A DNA stretch of 64,000 bases from Volvariella volvacea V23 (lineage: Eukaryota > Basidiomycota > Agaricomycetes > Agaricales > Pluteaceae). The stretch spans positions 333,327 to 397,326 of the forward strand of contig KB722737.1 in assembly GCA_000349905.1 (NCBI GenBank). Direction: 5' to 3'. This document shows, one piece after another, positions 22,317-35,100 of this stretch (positions within the stretch are counted from its first letter, which is position 1; each line of letters starts with the position of its first letter). The translations under genes and the position numbers were made by a program. The notes below the pieces were generated by a model that made no database searches, had not been told where the DNA came from, and was given only the letters and a program-made list of their open reading frames with translations.

Positions 22317-25300
22317 CTACTGGTCAATCAACTGGGTCTCCTGCTCAGCGGATTGTGAGAAACGTTAATATCACATTGGCACGACAAACTAAACGTACCT
22401 CCAGGGTGCTTATTCCATCTGCCGGTTGTGTTTCCTCTGACCCCTCTGCACTGGGTGCTCGGGTCGAGGAATCAACAGCTGAAGAATCAGTCATTTGTGT
22501 TTCCAATAGTTGTGTCTCTTCTGCATCGATGGATCCGCTGAGCTTTGAATTCTGTCTATCTTTTTTCATTCCAGTGGCACTTGCACCGCTACCCATCATG
22601 CCTAATAACGTCGCTTGTTTTGGGCCCTCTTTCTGTTTCTGCTTCTCCTTGCCCTTTGGTCCTGGCTCTGTACGCATGAGAAGATCGTCAATTCAAGCCA
22701 AAGCGTGTATAAGTAGGCTATCCTACTCTTGTTTTTCGCTTCGTTCTCCGCAGCATCCACCTTTTCGAAGAAGGATTCACTTTTCTGTATCATCTTACTT
22801 TGATCGGGTTTTCTAGCAAACGGATTCCGATTTGTGTCCACAGCAGCTTTGCGGGCAAATGGATTCGGTTCTGGTATAAAAAGAAGTAAATCATCGGTCG
22901 TACTTCAAGGAGTAGCCAAATTCCATACTTTTGAAAGGTGTAGGAGCAGCAATTTCCGGATTATCGTGCACTTCCTCGCTATCCCGTTTTCGCTTGCCTT
23001 CACCTAAGGAGAACGGAGCTGGGGCTGGAGAGGCGAGAGAAGATGGGACCACTGTGGCCTGTGACGAAGGCAAGTCTGACAAGGGATTTTCTCGTGGCTG
23101 CCGCTGCAAATTATGCGATGTGTACTGGGATTCCTCTACCACTCCCCTCGTTACACGTGCCATACCAGGTCTATGAACCACCGGTGGTGGCCTTTCGTCG
23201 GCAAGGGGATCGTATGTCCTTGCTGACGATGACCCAGACCAAGGCTCATTCATCGTAGGTAACCTCCTGGGCGGTAATTCTGGCTTCAACCACTTCCTCC
23301 TCTTGTCCCTTGCTACAATCAAGCGATCTTCATTCTCCTCCCTATCCGCCTTGAGCCTTAGAACCTTCTCTTTAAAGCCTGGGCGATGGTAGAAATCTGC
23401 TATTTTGGCAGCTGAATCAAAAGAGTTGGTGAAATGTAGTAATTTGGTGAGTTCAACTGCTCGAGGGATGTTCTCAGACTTGCAAGCCTGTTGTATCAGC
23501 TGAATGAACTCCTTATCCATAGCCCTTTCTCGGCTTGTAATTTCCTCTGTGGTCAGGTCGTCGTCCAAAACATCAAGAGCAGTCTGGATGAACAGAAGCT
23601 CGCGTTCGATCCTTGAGAGCTAATAAGCCAACAAACGTTATTGCGTATCATAGTGATGTACTTACAATTCTTCCTTCGGTTCGTCCCGCCGGAAGGGCAT
23701 GCGTATCGGGAGGTCCTGAACTAGTGGTCTGGGAAATCCGGGATGCTCTAGCTTACCCTAAAAAAACTTTGACGAGCTGTGACAGAGCTCTATATGACTA
23801 ATGGAATTACCTTGAGTATAAAGCACATAAACGTGCTCCCTGTAATCCCCAAGGGCCAGTATGATTCGTCTTTTCCCTGTCGGCGTTCGAGCAATTTCGT
23901 ATCTATAAGGCGAGCCCACGACGCATGATGCGGTATTCTGAATTTGGTTAGGACATGAAGGTGGCCTGCACTATCGTATGTAGCAGGGGCCTAGCAGTAA
24001 ATTGGGTCAACTACACCCCGGGTGTCTACAAATTAGAACTCACCCCTTGATCTGTAATACCTATCCATTTGAGGGTATGTCCCTTTTGTAGCGGTAGTAC
24101 ATCTCGTTGTAGAACCGAAAAGTCCTCGAACGAAATCAAACTGTACCAGAGATTCTGGGATCCTGCAGTTCACGCTCCCATCAATATCAAACATCAGTGG
24201 TAGGTGATATGGGTGTTTCATACCATCGATAGTGACACCACCCGAGCGGTGTACAACAAAGACCCATTCCGAGCCGGCAGCCATTGAAACAAACTCTGAG
24301 CCCAACCCCATAACTCTTCGCTCTCTGCCTGTACCACTCAGGAAAGTTAGATCACCTTCACTCGTTGCAACAACTACATGTCCAGATCCCTCCAAGTCGC
24401 TATCAACGTCAGTTCTAAGTTTGACCCTAGGAGGTGCACCACCGGCTGTTACACCTAACACCCTGGTTCCAGACCGGAGAGTATAACTCCATTCGGTCTG
24501 CCCTGCCCATGTACCATATGGCTTATAAACCACTTGTGCAGGAAAGCCATCCTCAGGAGGAGACGCAAAGACGGCACCACGTTCCCCTTTGATATGTGTG
24601 AGGAGCTAGGCTAAGTGATCGTAGACCTCCTTACCAAGGTAACCCATATCGCTCTTCCTATCGTCAGTGAAATGAAAGCCCCTCCGCGCTGACTTGTCGA
24701 AGAACTCGACATTTACAACGTTATGGTCGCCTTGCTCCGTTATGTCTATCGCACCAAGTAGATTACATGCTATTTGAGGACAAACATCAGAAATACCCAC
24801 ATTACACCACATAAAATGGAACACACCTAGATATCGCTTCTTATTGTGGAGGGGCGTTGAGCCAGGTTGGAAAGGCGCTTGTGCTTTTGCAATGCTAACT
24901 GGGTCTCTTGTTTCCTTACCTGGTCGCATGTATGTTGTTAAACGGACTTACCCATCTCTTTTACATATTCTTGGTGTTTCTTTTCTTTTGGAAGGGGTTC
25001 ATCCTGTAAACCAGTTCCTGTGTCGTCTATGAACCAATCATCTCCTTCTATGGCGGCATCTAGGTCTATGTCCATGCCATCTGCATCCTCCGCCAGGTCA
25101 TCAGCAGCTTCATCTGGGTCACTTGCAGTGGGGATTGGGGTAAAGGGACTCGGCAAGTTGTCAGATATGGGTTTGATCCAACGAGTAAAAACCCCGCCTT
25201 CGTCAGTCCAGGCTAAAAGATTGCTCGTTGGCGAGAAGGCAAGTTGGTTAATAGTTATATTTGAGTGTGTATCATGGCTAAGGAAATGTGTAGGTGATCA

Positions 25301-26468
25301 GACAGCAGTAGTATTGCAATGGCTGCAGCTCACGTTACCACGGTTTTACGTGTCTCGGTTGACCATATGTGAATCTTGGATTGTGATGCAGATGCTAGAT
25401 AGGCCCCATTCGGGGACACAGCCAATGCTGTCACCGCTCCTCCAATATTTTTATCAGTGAAGGTAGCAATTTTTGACCAATTAGATCGGGATATGGTGAC
25501 AATATCTGTGTATCAATGTAAGATTAAACCAGCTGTGACTGTAAACGGCGGACCATGTCCTCTTGAGGCTGCATAAAACTGTTCCCCGGATGGATGCCAG
25601 ACTGCAGAGCAGTCATGAGAGAAGGCTGGGGACCTACAATTCGTGTGTGAATGGGTAGTACAAGCGGAGAAGGATGATAGCGAGACGAACTCTGTGTCCA
25701 GCGCAATTGGTATTACTCCGTCAATGGTCTTTTCTAACACGGGCTCGGGCTTGGAGAGGTCCCAGGCAAAGATTCTTCCGTCCGAACCGCACGTCGTCTA
25801 GTATGTCGCAAGTAAGCGCAACACATTCACCATACTCAGTACGGCACTAACCAGCATGTTGCCTGATGGATGCCATGTAACTTTGCGAATTGAGCTGGTG
25901 TGACCAGTTAAATTGGTAACCAGCAGTGTATCATCCAAATTTACTAGCTTGACAACTAGATCACTACGAAGCGGTTGAATGGACGAGTAAAATCAAGGTA
26001 AATATGATACGCACTCTGAGGCCACAGCTACTCTTTTGCTCCTAGGATCCACGGCGACGCATCGTATTGTCAAAGCCCCTCCAGTTGCCACATGATCACT
26101 TAATGTGTTTCCACTTTTCAAATATCGCCTGGCTTGTGTGTCTGCACTTCCAGAGATCCAGCAATCTTCCTGAAGGATAATTAGCTGTTGCCACCACGTC
26201 TGTGATAAGTGCGTACACCAGTTGTAACGGACGTTACTGAGGCATCTGCATCTGCTGCGGTGTCTGGCTCTTGCTCTGCACCTTCATTTGTTCTCCAGAT
26301 ACGAACAACACAATCTTGGCCGCCGGTAAAGGCGTGGCTATATGGAGGCGTTACTAGAGGCACTATGCACAAGACAGAGTAATATGCATACATTCCATCC
26401 CTCGAAAAAGCGAGGCAAGTGTATCCGCTCCCATGAGATGGGCTTGAGATCAGGTTGGCTGTAACCAT
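22317..26468 (-). CDS. CTF4: Ctf4/Mcl1 (WDHD1), replisome hub with WD40 and SepB domains
   Basis: Trimeric replisome adaptor that links the CMG helicase to DNA polymerase alpha and supports sister-chromatid cohesion. The N-terminal WD40 propeller starts [20 protein letters not shown] and includes [35 protein letters not shown] and later WD-like blades through about 25000. The middle SepB domain contains [39 protein letters not shown] and [14 protein letters not shown]. The helical C-terminal part follows with [40 protein letters not shown] and [20 protein letters not shown]. The tail has two NPFARK motifs and Lys/Gln-rich sequence, ending in a tiny last exon, ETQLIDQ. About fifteen short introns. 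The start ATG at 26468 is the first in frame. Three MCB elements lie 52-85 bp upstream. Confidence 0.92.
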
Positions 26469-26519
26469 AGCAGTGTTGAGTACTTTCAAGTTGCAGGGAG
26501 CGTCACGCTATCAGTTTAA

Positions 26520-26553
26520 ACGCGTTTGTCACGCGTTTGTCACAGTCACGCGT
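26520..26553. promoter_or_regulatory. Three MluI cell-cycle boxes upstream of CTF4
   Basis: ACGCGT occurs at 26520-26525, 26531-26536 and 26548-26553, between 52 and 85 bp upstream of the CTF4 ATG. The first two sit in a direct repeat of CGCGTTTGTCA. MCB clusters are binding sites of the G1/S factor MBF. Confidence 0.68.
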
Positions 26554-27205
26554 GGGTGGTGTAGTTGATAGGAGACAGTTGCTTGGCTTTCCGTCTGTAC
26601 CATTTCAGCTTCCTACCGCATTCCCAAAGCTCTGTCTCAACCCTTGGCCGTAGCTTCACCACTCAGAGCAGCATATTTAATCTGGCAGTTTTAGGAATAT
26701 CAACCTCCACAGACATGTCCTTCTACAGCACTTTGTTGCGTTGTTATAGCTCCAAGGTGCCTTTATTCTTGTCGCAAAACATCATTTCACGGGACGTTCA
26801 ACAACTATTAATATTGTCGGACGTCTCAGGTCACATTGATATAAGGTTCGAGCCATACACGTTTGCTTTTGAGTTCGTCTTCGGGTCCGGCACAGCTTGG
26901 GTGCACAAGAAGCAGGGAAGTATCACCACACCACGGAAAACATAGCATCGACGACATGTTGGGCCTTAGATTGATCTTTGTATTCTGGATTTCTGCAACC
27001 TCCGACACAGCAGGTTCGGTACGGCGACTAAAGCCTTTTCTCGATTAGGAATGGGCGCTTTTGATATCGCTTCAATGCCTCATGGACATGCCTAATGACC
27101 GTTCTGGTGCAAGGCTGTTCGGTCAGTATAAAGAACGATAATCACCTCATCGTGGCACCCTCCTTCCGCTGCTCCGACACAACCCTCTGTGCAGTGGTCA
27201 CTACA
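26554..27205. other. Divergent intergenic region, CTF4 / four-TM protein
   Basis: About 650 bp right of the MCB cluster and left of the plus-strand membrane-protein gene. A plus-strand open frame at 26565-26945 has no recognisable content and is probably chance. Otherwise nothing seen. Confidence 0.4.
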
Positions 27206-27709
27206 ATGTCGGTATTAATGGGCCCATTGGATCAACCGCCCGATCTGCGCCTTCTGGCGGGTCTATCACTTGTAGCGGCGACGGTTTCCACGGCTTTAAC
27301 TTCCCTACTCATTCCACCGACCCCAATGCTATGGTTTATACCAGGAGCCTACATTTTAACCGCAGTGTATCACGCCTCCATTCTGGCCACCTCTCCCAAA
27401 GACCCCCTGCCCCCTCCTCCAGACTTCATCCTTCCTATCTGGAAGGTTATTGGATCATTTTTCATCGGTCTCATCTGGGTAGCTGCTGGCATCATGCTTG
27501 TCATATGTTCTGTGCTTAGGGGTTTGAATGCATTGCCCATGGACAAACATCTCGCATTCTTCGTCGTAGCATGCATCTTTGCCTGGCTAGAGGCCGTTGT
27601 CATGTTTCGTTATGCTTGGATCTTACACCAATACCGACAACAAACGGTGTACAGAGCCAAGTGGTCTTGGAAACCCGAATTTTTGGCACGCAGCTGGGGG
27701 CAAGTATAA
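27206..27709 (+). CDS. Small four-transmembrane protein of unknown function
   Basis: Intronless frame of 167 residues from MSVLMGPLDQPPDLR. Four hydrophobic segments are visible: LLAGLSLVAATVSTALTSLL, LWFIPGAYILTAVYHASIL, VIGSFFIGLIWVAAGIMLVI and LAFFVVACIFAWLEAVVM. A Pro-rich loop (SPKDPLPPPPDF) separates segments 2 and 3. The tail is basic and aromatic (HQYRQQTVYRAKWSWKP). The four-helix layout with short loops resembles MARVEL-like fungal membrane proteins, but no specific family is recognised. An in-frame ATG at 27095 would add a 37-residue leader without clear features; the start at 27206 puts the first helix near the N-terminus and is preferred. Confidence 0.72.
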   Translation: MSVLMGPLDQPPDLRLLAGLSLVAATVSTALTSLLIPPTPMLWFIPGAYILTAVYHASILATSPKDPLPPPPDFILPIWKVIGSFFIGLIWVAAGIMLVICSVLRGLNALPMDKHLAFFVVACIFAWLEAVVMFRYAWILHQYRQQTVYRAKWSWKPEFLARSWGQV

Positions 27710-27994
27710 TGAGCTTATCCTGCTGTCCTAAATTAATTCTTACGCTATTGACAGCCTGTGATCACATCTCCCCACACAATTTGCCCGATTCCCATTCGTT
27801 CGACCATCAACCACCCACAGAACTCCATAGTGCAGTGCACACATCCATCATGCATGATGTCCTGTATCATTACGATGCTCCATGTATTCTTTTCCCTCGG
27901 ACAGTCGTTTCATGTACTCTATCACAAGTCGTCATTACTAGCACGTGCTGTACGAATAACATTGTTGTACATAGTCATAACCAGAGGACACTTT

Positions 27995-30900
27995 CTACGC
28001 ATCAGTTTTTTCATCTTCTCTTGTGGTGACTTGCCCTTCAAGAGCAATACTTTGCATACGCTCCTGAGCCTCCTTTACTTCCAGGGAAGTTTTCTCACCA
28101 TTCCCTTCGGGTCCAGGATCTTCGTCATCATCTGAAGTCACCTTTTTGGATTCCCCTCCCAATCCTTTTTCCAGTATCCCTTCGTCACCAGCTGTAGGTG
28201 CACCAGACGTGAATGATTCTGTCAAAGAACTAACGGTAGTCACAGCCATGTCGAACACCTGTTCCACCCTCTTTCGTAATGTTTCGTTGCTACTAGTCAC
28301 TTTCTGTTCAGGTAGTTGTATCATCAGCACGCCCACAGAACAACCACAGCAAAAGAGCCCTGCAAATCGCCCTTACCAGTGTAGCCAAGTCCACCACAGC
28401 CTCAAAACCGTCCATTCTGATCAACAGAATCGGTCCAGAAGGTTGCTCATCATCCTGTTCCTCCAGGGCTGATGTCGCTGTTTGTGCAACCACACCCTCC
28501 GGGAACATGTGTAATTGGACATCTTCGAAATAAGGTTCCATGAACATAGCAAGACGTCGGAATCGCGGGAATCCTGAAACACCATCTGCATGAGGATGAA
28601 TATATTCTCCTGACTTGAGGTGTTCATGGTCATGTGAGTGTGGGTGTGAATGCGGGCTGGTGGTCACTAGAGTAGCAGTCGTTAGAACCAAGCGGGAGAT
28701 CTGTCAAGTGCCTCACTTTTGACAGATGCAGGGCTTTTATCGATTCCGGTAATAAGTGCAAGGGTGGAATCCGCAATCATATCATTACTCGCACTTGACT
28801 CCCACTCCAGGATTAGTTCGTGCGTTGAGGTATACTTTATATCCAAGACGCCCATCACCTAAAGGTGTTGATAGTAGCAGGTCGAAATCATGAAGCATAT
28901 TCGTGATGGGGTGGGAACTCACCCGCAAGGTAGGCACGCCCTCCCGGTCCAATCCCTCTTCCACACTACCGAACATTCCTTCTAAATGCCATCTTACCAA
29001 TTCCCAACCAACGCCGAGGACGACCCGCTGTCGCTGCAATACTGAGCATGTTGACAATCCAGCAAAGTCTTTAAGATCACGGGGGTCAAGTAAGGTATAC
29101 GAATAATCCTTTGCAACCAACAACCCCGAGAGAACATCGCCTGATTGAAGCGGCTTGTCCGCCAAAGTACCAATAGCCTACTGTAATGTGAGGTAGCGTA
29201 TGCATTGGGCCTGATTCCACGCACTTTGGCCACGCGTTCTCCGCGGAACGAGAGCAGCAGTTCTTCGCAATTTCGCGGTGTATGGAGTTTCACATCTTCG
29301 TCTCTTTCCTTATATCTAGATTGCATCGCAGCCCTCAGCCTACCCATGGCTGTCTGCTCACCGTGTACTAAGACCTGAAGATCGAGTTCAAAACACATCA
29401 GTCTTTAGCGTAGATGATCCTGGATAGAGAAGGAACTGACGACGTGTTGAGCCTTTACAGACTCTATGAACTCTGAGTTTTGCGAATAATCGACATGAGC
29501 ACTAAATGAGATATAGTCGACTGATATTCTTCTCGGTATTGTTGTTCCTTTCAAGGATACAAATTCTTCCGGTTCGTTCATGATATCCTACAACATAAAT
29601 CCCAAAAATCCCAAATTAGAGGAAGGGAATGAGAATCGTTCAACTCGTCGCACAGATCGCAAGAGAGTAAAAGCGGGCAATGAGGAGGAGGGCGTAGGCC
29701 ATCTTGCATGTCCTCACTTGGAACCAGAACGCAGGAGTATTCGGGCATGAAATCAGACTCCATTTCGCAATGATGGTATGTACAGGAGGGTGAAAAGAGA
29801 TCATCAATATCCCCACAAAGACACTCACCCTTGCTAATGTTCCTTCAACCGAGTAACCCGTAACAATTAGCCCATTCTTCGGATCTGGTGCCCATAATTC
29901 AAACAGCTCCCGACTAGGACCAATCTGCATGAAACCAGGACTCGCTAACACTACGCATGGGGGTCCCTCTGCAATCTTCTTCTCCCAACCACGCGTTTGG
30001 GGCACATTAGAGATATGCCTGTAAAAGAGGTGAAGTGAAGGAGATGCAATAGGTAATATAAACAACGAATCCCTCAGTAGAATATTGTGAACTCACTTGA
30101 AGACGAAGGGGTTATCCCTCTTTGCAAATCTTTCCCGGATGTTGGAATTCATCGTATGGATGTAAGTTTGATAAACTGCCATACACTTCTTGGCTAAACT
30201 CGATGCATAGTAAATTGGGACGTTATGCAAATCTGGGTGCTTCTTCCAATACTCATCTAGAATTAGTAGCAATTCCTGGGCACGACCCAGAGCAAAAGCA
30301 GGAAGCAAGACATGACCACCTCTTCGGATGATAGAATGCACGAGGCTAGTGAAACGCGCTTCCTTTTCGTCCCTTGCTTCTAGACTTTGAACGCCATACG
30401 TGCTTTCAACGATTAATACATCCGGACGAACGGGCGGTAATTCAGCTTTTACAAGATGTCGATCCTCTTCACGTGAATAATCGCCCGTGTAGAGTATCCG
30501 GAGGCCTGCAATGTCGATCAGGTACATACAGGCACCGAGAACGTGTCCTGCATGGTATGGTGTAAACGAGACTCCAGGGCAAACGTTGATGAGTTGATGT
30601 GCTGCGACTGGGATGATGGAAGCTAGGGACATTTGCAAATCCAGAGGAGAAAACAGGGAATCTGTTGACGAAGAACTACCATCACGCAACGAAGCGGGTT
30701 ATATGACGGGCAAATGCAGGGAAGTTATGTCGGTAGTCATGGCCGAAGTATGAGATGGAGTCAAGTGAGGAGTCAATATAGTGGTCATGCACGATCGAGC
30801 CCGTAGGGAAAATGGAAACTGAAGTACCTCATCCTAACATAGTCTTGCATCATGAACTTGTGTACGGCCTTAGTAGGGTGCGTCATATAGACTTTGCCCT

Positions 30901-31416
30901 TTCCGTCTCGAAAATTTGTCTATGGGGGACATCATTTCACCCCAGTCGTGAGTTGAGGTATGAAACGCGAGATGGTGCCAAGCGGAGGAGAAAAGCAATG
31001 AGATTAACAGGGGGTATTTGAGCGAAAGTGTACCACGGGAGCAGGGTTATATGAAACTCATACCTTTTCCGTTATGTAGGTCAATGCCGCAGCATGGTCC
31101 AGGTGAAAGCTAAAACGTCAAGAATACAAAGCAGCCAAGGGCAAATCGCAATGAGAAAAGGACCTTGTAGCGCATCCAATGGCACAGAACCAATGGAAGG
31201 AGGTGGAAATGAGACGAACTGCGTTATTAGAATGGCATCGACGGTACTCCAATCCAATTCGTCAATAAATGGTAGCGAGGCGATGCCAGTGAATGCTGGA
31301 TGGACACCGGTGTCACATACTATCGTCCGGCCTCGGTACCTGAGCACACAACACGAGCGACCAACTTCTTGTCCAGCACCGAGTAGGGTCACACTGAGCG
31401 TCTGGGAGTCGGTCAT
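27995..31416 (-). CDS. YSH1: Ysh1/CPSF73, pre-mRNA 3'-end processing endonuclease
   Basis: Zinc-dependent metallo-beta-lactamase/beta-CASP endonuclease of the cleavage and polyadenylation factor. It starts [19 protein letters not shown] and continues [19 protein letters not shown]. The exon joint near 31115 rebuilds the metal-binding [10 protein letters not shown] motif, followed by [16 protein letters not shown]. Next come [35 protein letters not shown] and [13 protein letters not shown]. The beta-CASP region has [20 protein letters not shown] and [19 protein letters not shown], and [15 protein letters not shown] lies before the last metal-binding motif in [30 protein letters not shown] follows. 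The C-terminal domain includes a His-rich stretch ([12 protein letters not shown]) and ends in an acidic Glu/Asp-rich tail. Multiple short introns. All catalytic motifs are intact. Confidence 0.94.
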
Positions 31417-31681
31417 GGTGAACAGCAAAGGGAGTGGATGATGCAGAAACAGATTCACGGCTGCGAGTTCAGTATATTATGTAAGCAACTGCGCCCTTCG
31501 GCTTCTGCAATTTTTAGCGCCGTTGCAAGTGCAAATTGATAGGCTTTAAACTGCTTTTAGACCTTGACGGGCTTAGCAGTCGCGCCAGAACGGTGGGCAC
31601 CATCGAAGATCTGGGGTGCAGACTCGCAATATATTCAAGGTTCGTGCCCTCGGCTCAAGGCCCGACATTCAGCACCAAAGC

Positions 31682-31972
31682 ATGGCGCATCCAAAACGTA
31701 CGCGAGCCCCTGTTGGCAAAAGGCAGAATTCTGCAAAGCAATCGGCCAAAAAATGGGCAAAAGCTGCCAAGTCGCGAAACGAGGATATCAGGGCTGGATT
31801 GGACGGCCAGGCTCAGCTTGTCTACCATGTGAGTAGGGCGGGTGACACTAGCCCGGGTGTACTAAAGTTGCTACACCAGTCAGCACCACCAAGAGACGAG
31901 CCAGCTCCAATCACACGCGAACCCTCCATTCGAGACCTGGCAAACAGCTTTGGCGTGCAATCACTTTCCTGA
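31682..31972 (+). CDS. Small basic hypothetical protein
   Basis: An open frame of 96 residues from MAHPKRTRAPVGKRQ. The first half is strongly basic and Ala/Lys-rich (QSAKKWAKAAKSRNEDIRAG), suggesting nucleic-acid binding or a helix. The second half is Pro/Ser-rich and ends in DLANSFGVQSLS. A GTGAGT...AAAG stretch (31828-31866) could be a 39 bp intron; it keeps the frame whether or not it is spliced. The gene lies 265 bp from the YSH1 start in divergent orientation, a normal place for a small gene. I do not recognise a family; it could also be chance coding in a long open frame. Confidence 0.4.
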   Translation: MAHPKRTRAPVGKRQNSAKQSAKKWAKAAKSRNEDIRAGLDGQAQLVYHVSRAGDTSPGVLKLLHQSAPPRDEPAPITREPSIRDLANSFGVQSLS

Positions 31973-32199
31973 CGGCGCTTAGTGGGATACAATCACTGTT
32001 AGACATTCGACTAAAGTACAACAAACCACCTGACAACAGGGAAACCGAGTAAAGTAACTAGATAAAGAACGCAAGGTATCTATCCGTGAAAGTGGCTCGT
32101 AAATCTGTTCGTAGGTCATAAAGGAAGCCGTAAATATCAAGAGGAAAGCATATAAAAATCATAAATCGCAGGAAAAGAAGACAGAAAACATCTAGTTCT

Positions 32200-35100
32200 C
32201 TAACTCATGTCCTCCCAAGCCGGCCGAGGTGCACCAATGGACAACTTGCCTAGTTGTTTCCTCTGCCTTAAATTCTTAACCTCCGTATTGATCAAATCCC
32301 TCAGTCTCTCTAAATCCAGAGACCGCTCTGCCCTGGAACCCATTAGAATATTTCTCCAAATGCCTGCGGCTGCGACCGAGTTGTCGATAGGCAATTGCAT
32401 TGGACGGTGGAGACGGACCATCTTTTGCATTAGGTGGTCAGGGTTAGGGTATATGGCGTTTGGCCAAGCAAAGCGGATGGCGAACCACCAGCCCAACGGC
32501 TATAATAAAGGCATTGAGTTCACTGGGAGACTGAGAAGGCGGTATATCTTACTCTTCCATCTGGCAGGGTCCTCTCGGGGTAGCAATCATATGTAGTCAG
32601 CCCACCATCTGGCAAAGAGAACCTGTTGAAGAGATCAATTGATGCGGTCACAGCTCAAAGTGGGAATCGCTTACCGGTGCACAACCCAGTGGTTTTCATC
32701 TGACCGGTGCTTCGCCAATACAACTAGCAACCTAGGCATACCTTCTAACCCGAATGGATGCCACAGCTCTCTTAGCATATTACAAGCGTCGCCATGTCTT
32801 CCGTTAAACACAGCGGTGCTAATAGCATCTGCCATATTGGGCGGTACAAATAATCTGTCCACTACTCCTTGAGGGCTTTCTGTCAAGCGAGCCCTGACAT
32901 ATCGCTTATAGGTCTGCGTTGCCCAGATACTCAGCGCAACTTCGTCCACTTGATGCCCTCTGGTCGTGCTATTCAACGCATGGTCAAATTCATTTGATGG
33001 CCAGATGATCGCCCAACTAAGCAATCGTTGGTGAATGCGCTGCCAAGGCGATAATTGCGACGACTGAGTAGCAAGATGACCGTTGGCATCCCAAGGAGTA
33101 GGCTGGGGAGTAGGCACTAGCTCCCTGTTGCTAGGATCGTCAGGGAGTGGTGGAAGATCGCGCTCGGTGCGTTCCTCAAAGGTACCACTAGTGGTATCAG
33201 GAATCGTTGCCATTTTCGAGGTTGCTGGCACATGATCCTCATCCGAAAATTCGTTTTCATCCTCTTGTGCAACCTCCCAAGTTTGGTGCGTTTGACCCGA
33301 TTGGCTCCCACTAGCACCCCGCGTGCCACCCTTTTGCTGCAATTTATATAATTCCGTGGACAAGAATTGACGGCCATTGGACTCTTCTGTTGAGATATGA
33401 TTGCTTTGGTGTTGGGTCTCATCTGTTGTCATGTTATGGGCTCCAGTTTCGGCTTCGGGTTGCTCTTCGTAGTCCGACTCCTCCATAATTTCCGTTTCAG
33501 GTACCTGGTACATTGAGTTGGTTTGCGTATGGATGTTGACTGTCTGGGTCATAGGGCTTTCGTGTTGCGAGAGTTCGTCATTGTCAACAGCATAGCTAGC
33601 TTTATCAGCTGGCGTCATGGAACCACTGGAGATCTTGAGCCCCTCAATTTTAGGCCCTAAACTCTCAATGCGCTGCTGCATGAGGACCAGTTCTCGCTTG
33701 ATGTCTGCCGCCCATTGAGGAGGCTCCTGCTCACACGATAAGCTGTTTTTGAATTAGATGTGCGTCGGGACACTTACGTCTGAAAATGATTGTTGAGCAG
33801 CGTGGACACTGGGGTCGTGATTGTGATAGGCCTTCTTAAATTGTCTGATGGACTGGGGTATGTTGTAGTTTAATAATTATGAATAGGTGAAATTATGAAT
33901 AATTCATTACCTCATTATCATACTTCATACCTAACCTCTTGATACGCTGCTTGATGGCTTTTCTCATCGCCTTCTTAACTACCTCGGTCTCGTGAGGATC
34001 ACTTTCCTTGTGCAGCAAAATGCACAGTTCTTGATCATGGAATGCATTCGCGACATCCATATCAACCGCAGAAGGTTCATAGTAAGAAGTACGCGGCGTT
34101 AAATCTGCCGCTAGGGCACGATGGACGATCTTAGCTTCTTCAGGATTTAGTTCATTAGGAGACGCCGGTCGAGGTGTGCGTTCCTCCCGCTCTGTGTGCT
34201 GGGTACGTGTAGTGTATCTAGAACTCGCCACTGACGGTGCTTTGGCAGCAGAAGGAGCCTTTGATGGTACCTTATCCACAGCGCTTAGAGCAACAGATTG
34301 TGCTTTGCTACGAGCTGATGGGGCTATTGAGGGAGCCTTGGGAGTTTCGGGAGCTACTTCGGACGCCTGCTTCTCTTCTTCAGTAATAGGCAGGGCTCGG
34401 CCCCGAGCTGCGGCATGTACTAGGTCGGCATGTGTTGCGGCCATTCGATAAGGTGAAAACGGGCGGTTTTGATGGCTGTTTGACAAAGCAGAAGGAGTAG
34501 CGGCTTGTCGAACTAGCGACCAGATCGCATTAGACGTGAGGATACGCCAAAATTTGTTCGGTACATACCCTGTCCACTATGCGCAAGAGAACGCGTTGTG
34601 CTATGTGGAGAGAACTCTGAGCGGCCATCGTAGGTATGTTGCTTGGCTTGCATTTGAGGTTCAGAAGGGGCAACAGAGGATGCTTTATGACGCGATGGAG
34701 CCTTGGGCGACATCGCGCCTTCGAAGTTGCTAGCTTGATCAACACCTAAGGCCATGGAACGCGATCCTCCTTCTTTGGTCAAATGAGAATGGGTGGAAAG
34801 CGGTGACAGAGGCCTCTCTTCCCCAGACGGCCTACCACCTGCTCGGGATGGAGGTTTCGGGGACTTGGGCAAATGTCAGTACCTTTTGGATTTCATGACG
34901 GTCGGGACTTACAGCGACAGTCCGAGGAGCATCCGATAGGACAGTGGGAGCTTTCTGGGACATTCCCGGTGATGCGGGAATGCGAGGCACAGTGGAATTC
35001 CAAGGCGCACCAACGGGTGCCTAGTGAGCACCATGAGTATGAAAGCGGACGCACGCGGTCCATGATACTTACATTCCATTGGTGATAGTCTTCGCTAGGC

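Noticed and set aside
26845..26875. B-box-like GGTTCGAGCC near 26848
   Set aside because: No A box or cloverleaf could be drawn from the flanks.
26565..26945. 126-codon plus-strand ORF upstream of the four-TM gene
   Set aside because: No recognisable features and an unlikely position in the CTF4 promoter region.
32200..32496. Active cysteine protease call for the Ulp1-like region
   Set aside because: The residue at the expected Cys position is Ser and no alternative Cys lies nearby, so I did not call it an active C48 protease.
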